64,000 nt of DNA from NCBI GenBank assembly GCA_949130495.1, contig OX422207.1, positions 834,618,073 through 834,682,072 on the forward strand, read 5' to 3'. Below are positions 58,287-64,000 of this stretch, in pieces. Positions within the stretch are counted from its first letter, which is position 1. Each line of letters begins with the position of its first letter. The DNA is from Sambucus nigra. Its lineage: Eukaryota > Streptophyta > Magnoliopsida > Dipsacales > Adoxaceae. The position numbers were made by a program, and so were the translations under genes. Under the pieces are notes generated by a model, which saw nothing but the letters and a program-made list of their open reading frames with translations, made no database searches and was not told the DNA's origin.

Positions 58287-59641
58287 TGTGTGATTGTGCA
58301 TATATTATATATTTGTATAAAAATAGTACCCGTGCTACTTGCTATCACGGAGGTTTCCGCGTCGGGACAGTCTTATCTCGATTGAACCTTTATGGAGGAT
58401 ATTGACTTGTACCCTAGAACATAGGATTCCTTGGCACAGGCTATCTGATTGATAATCAGATAGTCCTAAGAGACGTGAGGGTATGTGCTAACCTCTTAGT
58501 GACTTGGAACTATGCTTCGCCTCCATTTGTTTATGTTTTGTGTTAATACAGTTCGAGAGTGATTCTGAACTAGTATTTCCCTTAGTTTGTGTGATACGGG
58601 GACTTGATAGCAGAGTATGCTAGCACCATAGATTTTATGAGGAGTGTCGTTAGTATATATATTATATGTGTGACTAATATATATATGTATATTTATATGG
58701 AAACTTACTACTGTGCGTATAAGTAAATAAGTAATGAATAAATGCTTCAACTTTATTATAAGTGCTAAGGAACTTTATAACGGTAATGGGTTGTTTTAAA
58801 TAACGTAATAAATCTTGAAGAGAATGATTTCCTAAAGTAAATATCATAACCTCGCTTTTCACATAATAAAACCTTATGGAGAATAAGATTGAGAAATTGA
58901 GGAGATTTATTAGTACGGTAGGCGTGCACACTAGATGAGAGGTGAGAATTCTCAAGAGATTGTCGCATACTAACATGATTATTGCATTAGCAGGTAAGAA
59001 TTTTAAATACTTGCTAAACTATTTTAAAACTGTTTTACAATCGGGCTCTGACCCGTTTTCTGTTATCTCTTCTTTCTTGTATATATATATGTATATATTA
59101 CAGGTGCCCAGCCACAGGGGCGTCATGCATAGATTCTTTGGATTGGATGCGTTGTAGCTTATGTGGGAGTTGCAGGTCTTTGTTGTAGATGACCTCTTCA
59201 TTGATTCGGTTCTTGTTATAGTTCTTCATAGATAGGGCATGTGTCGCCCATTTTCCATTCAGTATAGATTTTTCAGAGATGTATGTTCATTTATTTTCAG
59301 TATTTGGTACTCTTTGAGTATTAACTCTTATCAGGATGATTTCATTTTTAGTTTAAATTTGGTTTGGTTAATCTAGATGGGTTAATTCTTTTGTGTTAAT
59401 TGCTATCCGTAGCACTTATGTGATTCTTAAACTGTTGGTTATTTAAAAGGTTTTCAAATTGGAATTTAATAAAAATGGAAATAAAGTTTTAAATTGTTTT
59501 GACACTTAGCTTAATTACTTAGGGTGTTTAAATTGAGAAATTTTATTTTGTGACAGTGATGCTAAGAATGAACCAACTGTTCACCTTGATTTTAATTTAA
59601 TAAATGATTGATCGCCCGGTATTTAATTAGGCGGGGAGTCA
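56639..59641 (+). repeat. 5' LTR of a long-LTR (Tekay/Del-like) gypsy element
   Basis: Starts TGTAATACCCCGTATTTTT and ends GGCGGGGAGTCA, about 3.0 kb, followed four bases later by an initiator-Met PBS at 59646-59657. A (TA)n tract lies at about 58252-58282 and TCGTTCGAGCGA dyads at 57765-57851. The terminal sequence and the length fit chromovirus LTRs. There is no second copy in the window. Confidence 0.7.
57765..57851. promoter_or_regulatory. TCGTTCGAGCGA dyad array in the long LTR
   Basis: Copies start at 57765 (TCGTTCGAGCAA), 57797 (TAGTTCGAGCGA), 57819 (TCGTTCGAGCGA) and 57840 (TGGTTCGAGCGA); spacings are 32, 22 and 21 bp. Confidence 0.65.
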
Positions 59642-60672
59642 TAGGTGGTATCAGAGCATCAGGTTCTAGTGTCCTTAGGATATGTGCGGCTTATTATGCT
59701 TATAGCGTTACTTTGTTTGATATAGAGCCCTATGTTTAGGATTGTTATTTTCTATGGTGAGATTCCGTTCTCCTGCTATAAAGTATATACCTTAGTGAAT
59801 CTTAATTGCGTTCGGACGTGTTCGAACAATTAAATATGGAAGGCAAGGGCCATTGGGTGGACAACAGGAGGCAAGTCTTAGTTGAGGTTATAAAGTATAT
59901 TCGAGGATGATGACCGTAGTCGAGGTCACCCCTATTACGGCACGAGAAGCCAGGACTGTAAAGACGGCTAGGGCGCAACCTATGATTTCCATGTGCTTCT
60001 ATAGTTGAAAGAGGTGCAAGAGTAAACTCACCAAATGTGGTACGACTGGGAAAAAGTCAGACGAAACATTAAAGAGAGCGGTCAGTGGAAATTTTAGAAT
60101 TTTGAAAATCGTGTGTGTTAGCCAGAGGAGGTAAAGTATCCAAAGGTTTGGACATAGGATGGAGTGTGGCTAACTGAAAGTGGAAATTTGGAGATAATTT
60201 TTCTTGGCTTGTAAGAACAAAGTTATCATGGTGGGAGTCAGCCACTACTTTTAGAAGTGGAATGCTATGCCTATAGGAGAATCTTAGGTACAGTTTGACC
60301 TCAAGTTCCTTCATCAGATGTTCAGGAGAAGAAGTGAATGTTGACCATTTGTGAATGTGAGTCTAAACCGTTAGCGATTCTTGTATCGGAAGATGTAGAT
60401 AAAAATGGAGGAAAGAACTCCAAGTGGGAGTTCGACTCGTAATAATAGTTGATAATACTTAAAAAGGGAATTCTACTGGACGGTCGATTCCGAGGTTAAC
60501 GATGTTGTACTTTGTCAATGAAGATGATAATGCTTCTTTGCGTGGGAAGCTAAAAGAATCTAAGAAGTTAGTCAAGAATAAGACTGGATGCAACAATGGT
60601 AGTGTAGAACCACAAGGGGGTGGGGATACACGTTAAGGGACCCCTTCAAATGATTCGAAGAGCCAAATTTTT
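59642..60672 (+). mobile_element. Start of internal region of the long-LTR element
   Basis: The PBS TGGTATCAGAGC lies at 59646-59657. The following 1 kb has no recognisable gag and many stops. It ends where the next LTR (60673) begins, probably through a nested insertion. Confidence 0.55.
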
Positions 60673-61790
60673 TGTAAGGACATTTTTCTCATGTCCGAAA
60701 TGTTTCATTTATTTATGTTGCACACCGCTACATTTGGCACGTCACCTCAAGATCGCACACGACGGCCTCAATCCGAATTTCGAGAATCAAGCATTCAACA
60801 TCTCCATTAATGTGTCCCTCATCTGACTCAACGACTTCACGTTCCATGATTTTAGGGACTTAATGCAAGTGGTACGCAAGAGAAGTCAAAACAGTAAAAA
60901 AGGCACGATAGGAGACTTCAAGGGCATTTTCGTAATTTTACAGCCATATTCCGGAGGTCTGGTCAACTAGAAAGTTGAAGAGCTCGCCGCAACGAAGATA
61001 CTGGAATAAACGGCACCTCAATCCGAGCTACGTTGAAGGAGTTATGACCTTTTGAAGTTGGAGAAAATTCCTTGAAGAATGCTGTTTTTTTTTTAACCCC
61101 AAACCCGAAAGGTACCCCAAACCGATGTACCCCAAGCCGGTTCGGGGTACCTGTACGCTGGATAAAATTTTAGAGTTTTAAAAACGTGGATCTCTTGATC
61201 TGTTTTCCTATAAATACCAACTTCGGGGGAGCTGTTTTGCAAGACTTTGATAGACGAATTTGAGAGTCCTAATACCTCAAGTCTTCATATTTTTTGAGTC
61301 CCAAGACTCATGTTTTGATTCACACATCATTGCGAAACCTTTGTGAATCCTTTTGTAACCCAATAACACAACTTTGTCTTTGTTCATACTCTTGTGGAGA
61401 AGACCGTCTTTCTTCTTCATTGCTGCCCTCCTGGAAAGGGAAAATTCCAGCCGACAAACTTGTGGAGAAGCCGTTTCTCTTCTTCATTGCTGACCACCTG
61501 AAGTTCTTGCGAGAGATTTCAGTCAAGACATCGAAATCGATGCCTGAGGGTATTTCATATGTCTCTCTTATTTCATTGTAATCCGTGTAAGCCGTTTTCT
61601 TACAAATTATAGTGAAATAAAAGGTTTTGCCCTATTGGGGGATTTTTCCTGAAACTGTTTGATTCTGCATGCTATATTTTATTTGATAAATCATCTAAAT
61701 TCATGTTTTAGGGTTTAACTAAAATTTGTGAATAATTAAAATTGGATTTTATTTGAGAAGTAGCAATATTTCCGCTGTAGCGATTCTACA
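60673..61790 (+). repeat. 5' LTR of a Copia-like element
   Basis: Begins TGTAAGGACATT (start tentative) and ends GATTCTACA, three bases before an initiator-Met PBS at 61794-61805. Promoter and 3'-processing signals are in LTR order: an imperfect 24-bp palindrome at 61127-61150, TATA box CTATAAATA at 61208-61216 and AATAAA at 61616-61621. AGTGAAATAAAAGGTTTTG is shared with the solo LTR at 34677-35521. Confidence 0.7.
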
Positions 61791-61850
61791 AATTGGTATC
61801 AGAGCCTGTTGCACTAAGTTATTGTGTTTTGATCCTGATTTTGCACAAAA

Positions 61851-62983
61851 ATGGCTTTTGATGGCTTTGATGATCTTCGATGTCAAATTTTTGAAAAAGT
61901 TAATTGGAAAATTCACACGAACTCTTGTTTTAAATCTTCTGTTGAAAACGAATTTGAGAGGTGTTCTTATTGTGAGGGTGTTGGTCACACGTTAGATGAG
62001 TGTACCACAAATTTAAAGAAGAAATTGAATAAACTGATTTCTCATGTTTCTACCCTTAGTGATAGTGATTCGGAAGAAGAAGTCTTTTATGCTTCTAGGC
62101 GAAAGCTTCCCATCCGTGTTATTAGTGATGAGAGTGAGGAGGAAGAATAAGAATTGAGTGAGTTGCAAGTTGCCTACAATAATTTGTATTTTGAATGTTT
62201 AAGGACAAAAAAGGAAAACTTGAAGCTCAATTGAAAGAGTGTGCCTTAAAAAATAATGATTTTTTAATTGAAGAACTTAGGGCACGAGAGAAAATTTTGA
62301 GAGAGAAGTTAGGATATGTCGAGGGTGAGAGAGATGATCTTCGAGGCGTGATGGAAGCTATGAAAAAGGAAATTCTTGAGTTTGAGGAGTCTAGGCGTTT
62401 ACTTGAATCTAGGATAGGTGAACTTGAGAAAAGGTTGAGAGATTCTAGTAAGGTGGAATTTGATTTGGAGTCTAGGTCTGAAAAACTTGATAAGATTTTA
62501 GGCACTATCGGGATCAAAAAGGATAGGGGTGGAATTGGTTTTGCAAAATATGTTGCACCCATTCCCACACGTGTGAGAGAGCCTCCTAGGATTGTTAAGA
62601 AAGAGGCACCTAAGTTTGTTAGGAAAGCACCCCATAGGAACATCGTGAGAGAACCTCCTAGGATCATTAGGAGAGACCCACCTTGGCAAATTCAGAGAGA
62701 GCAACCGAGAAATTTGAGGAGAGGGCCACCTTTAGGTAACACACACCTCACGATTTACTCTTGTACACATTGTGGTAGGCAAGGTCATCTTAGGCACTTT
62801 TGTTACAATATTTTAAATGGACCTAAGAAGGTTAATGAAATAATAAATTTAATTCCCAAAACCCCCACACTCCGTTACACATCTATTGGGGTTAGAAAAT
62901 CGAATTTAGAGGCTTATGGTTTATTTGTCCACAATTCCCGTTTGCTTGCACATGATTCACCCCATGTGAAATCTTTTGGTTGA
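61851..62983 (+). pseudogene. Copia-like gag with two zinc knuckles, interrupted
   Basis: The ATG at 61851 (MAFDGFDDLRCQIFEKVNW) follows the PBS. A first knuckle CSYCEGVGHTLDEC (CX2CX4HX4C) comes unusually early, so the normal capsid region is missing. A Ser/Asp/Glu-rich stretch, a stop at 62148 and a frameshift at an A6 run near 62205-62225 follow. The second frame (62195-62983) has a long coiled coil (EELRAREKILREKLGYVEGE), an Arg/Pro-rich repeat region (VREPPRI, IRRDPP) and a second knuckle CTHCGRQGHLRHFC. No protease or pol is in the window. It may bind RNA through the knuckles but is broken as it stands. Confidence 0.7.
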
Positions 62984-64000
62984 TTGTGTTTGCATGTTTG
63001 TCATACACTAGTTGTGGTTTCATGATATATTTTTGCTAGTGTGATGACTTGTACTTTTTGTATAATTTGTTTGTTTTTGAAATTTTTTTGAAAAATCCAA
63101 AAAGATTTTTGTATTTTGTTTGCACCATTTATGGATGAATACTTAGGATGACCGAGTCACAACATCATTTCATTATTTTCATGTGACTATTTGATAGTGT
63201 TTTGAGACAATAGGTCAATTCATCCATGTGCTTTATAATGTTTGGAGTCATTAAGATGTGATTAAGTGTTACTTCCTACATGTTTGACTCATGTTTCCTT
63301 TATTGAATACATGCACGAATTTGTTTGATTATTGTGCTTGTCTTATCACATGTTGGTTGGGTGTTTTCACTTCAATCCTGTCCTTAAAACGAACCAAGCG
63401 CGATAAAATTTTGATAAGGATATTGTGCATATAAAAACCGTTTTGTGAGTTTGTGTGCCTTGTTTGAAAACGGGGAAGGGCTGCGAAAGGTTCATTTTGC
63501 CTTTGCGAATACTAAGCCACCGTTAAATTGGACCTAAAAAATGAAGGAATTTTATTATCCGGGGTCCAAAGAGGTTTAAAAGAGCCCGAAAAAATTTAAA
63601 AGCAATAAAAAGAAATTCATACCAATTATGGGTCATTTAGGTTTTTGCACCAATTCTCCAAAGTTTGAGAATTTAGATTACCTCTAAAAGAAAATATATA
63701 CGAGGGAGTTTGGTTGGAGAATTAAAACGGGTTTGCACGTCCTTGAAATTATTGAAAACGCGCTACATAGTTTTGGACGTTATTGGTGTGGAAATCATTT
63801 GACTTTGATTTGTTGATTTGTATAAGACGATGTCATTTAAATTCAACAATCTTTTACACCTAAGGATAATTTTGATGATCATTCGTTAGGGGTACACATA
63901 TGCATCGTGCACATATGATTGATTGAGTTGATTTACCTATCGAATGTGTTCACACCCATTCATTCCGTTTCCATGACTTGGTTGTTTGAGTCTAAATCCA
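62984..64000 (+). other. Non-coding continuation of the Copia-like element
   Basis: A/T-rich with TTTTTGAAAAATCCAAAAAG-type sequence and no ORF of note up to the window end. Absence of protease or integrase directly after gag suggests a large non-autonomous derivative. Confidence 0.45.

Overview
This is nuclear DNA of a flowering plant, probably a dicot. It is a gene-poor, heterochromatin-like block made almost entirely of nested and decayed transposable elements. I found no convincing host gene, tRNA, rRNA or CRISPR array. The plant assignment rests on plant-restricted families: Tat/Ogre and Athila Ty3-gypsy elements, CACTA DNA transposons with TNP2 and Transposase_24 proteins, an RTE LINE tail, and plant-mobile-domain (PMD) proteins. 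The species cannot be named from the sequence.

Layout. 1-904 is the right end of a CACTA transposon: a hairpin-rich subterminal array and the terminal repeat. 1365-11642 is a 5'-truncated Tat retrotransposon on the + strand. It holds an archaeal-type RNase H and integrase relic, then two antisense genes (a DUF7745-like gene and a five-exon PMD gene invaded by an RTE LINE), a two-period tandem array and the 3' LTR. 11675-12744 looks like a separate LTR. 12745-27913 is a second Tat element on the - strand. It has a truncated 3' LTR, a 2.2-kb array of 48-bp repeats, antisense-gene remnants, a gag-pro-RT-RNase H relic with the integrase deleted, a primer-binding site (PBS) and the 5' LTR. 28267-30976 is a compact non-autonomous LTR element with an intact 5-bp target-site duplication. 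30982-33102 is probable Copia LTR material. 33103-44382 is a structurally complete Athila element without a pol core but with gag, protease and an env-like gene. A Copia-type solo LTR is nested in its leader. 44383-47785 is a CACTA transposase relic on the - strand. 48534-53810 is dominated by tandem repeats and microsatellites. 54270-56638 is an LTR element on the - strand whose first ORF is DUF4283-like. 56639-60672 is the start of a long-LTR chromovirus-like element. 60673-64000 is the start of a Copia-like element with a broken two-zinc-knuckle gag.

Most interesting signal. Almost every LTR family here carries its own short palindrome (dyad), repeated at about two helical turns (20-22 bp, or 24 bp in Tat), where a U3 promoter is expected. 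The Tat dyad pair and the Athila dyad are reused inside their elements, in front of the antisense PMD/DUF7745 genes and the env-like gene respectively. This suggests that the accessory genes have their own promoters sharing the regulator of the LTR. I also find that the antisense PMD gene keeps phase-0 introns, which its antisense orientation would protect from removal during retrotransposition.
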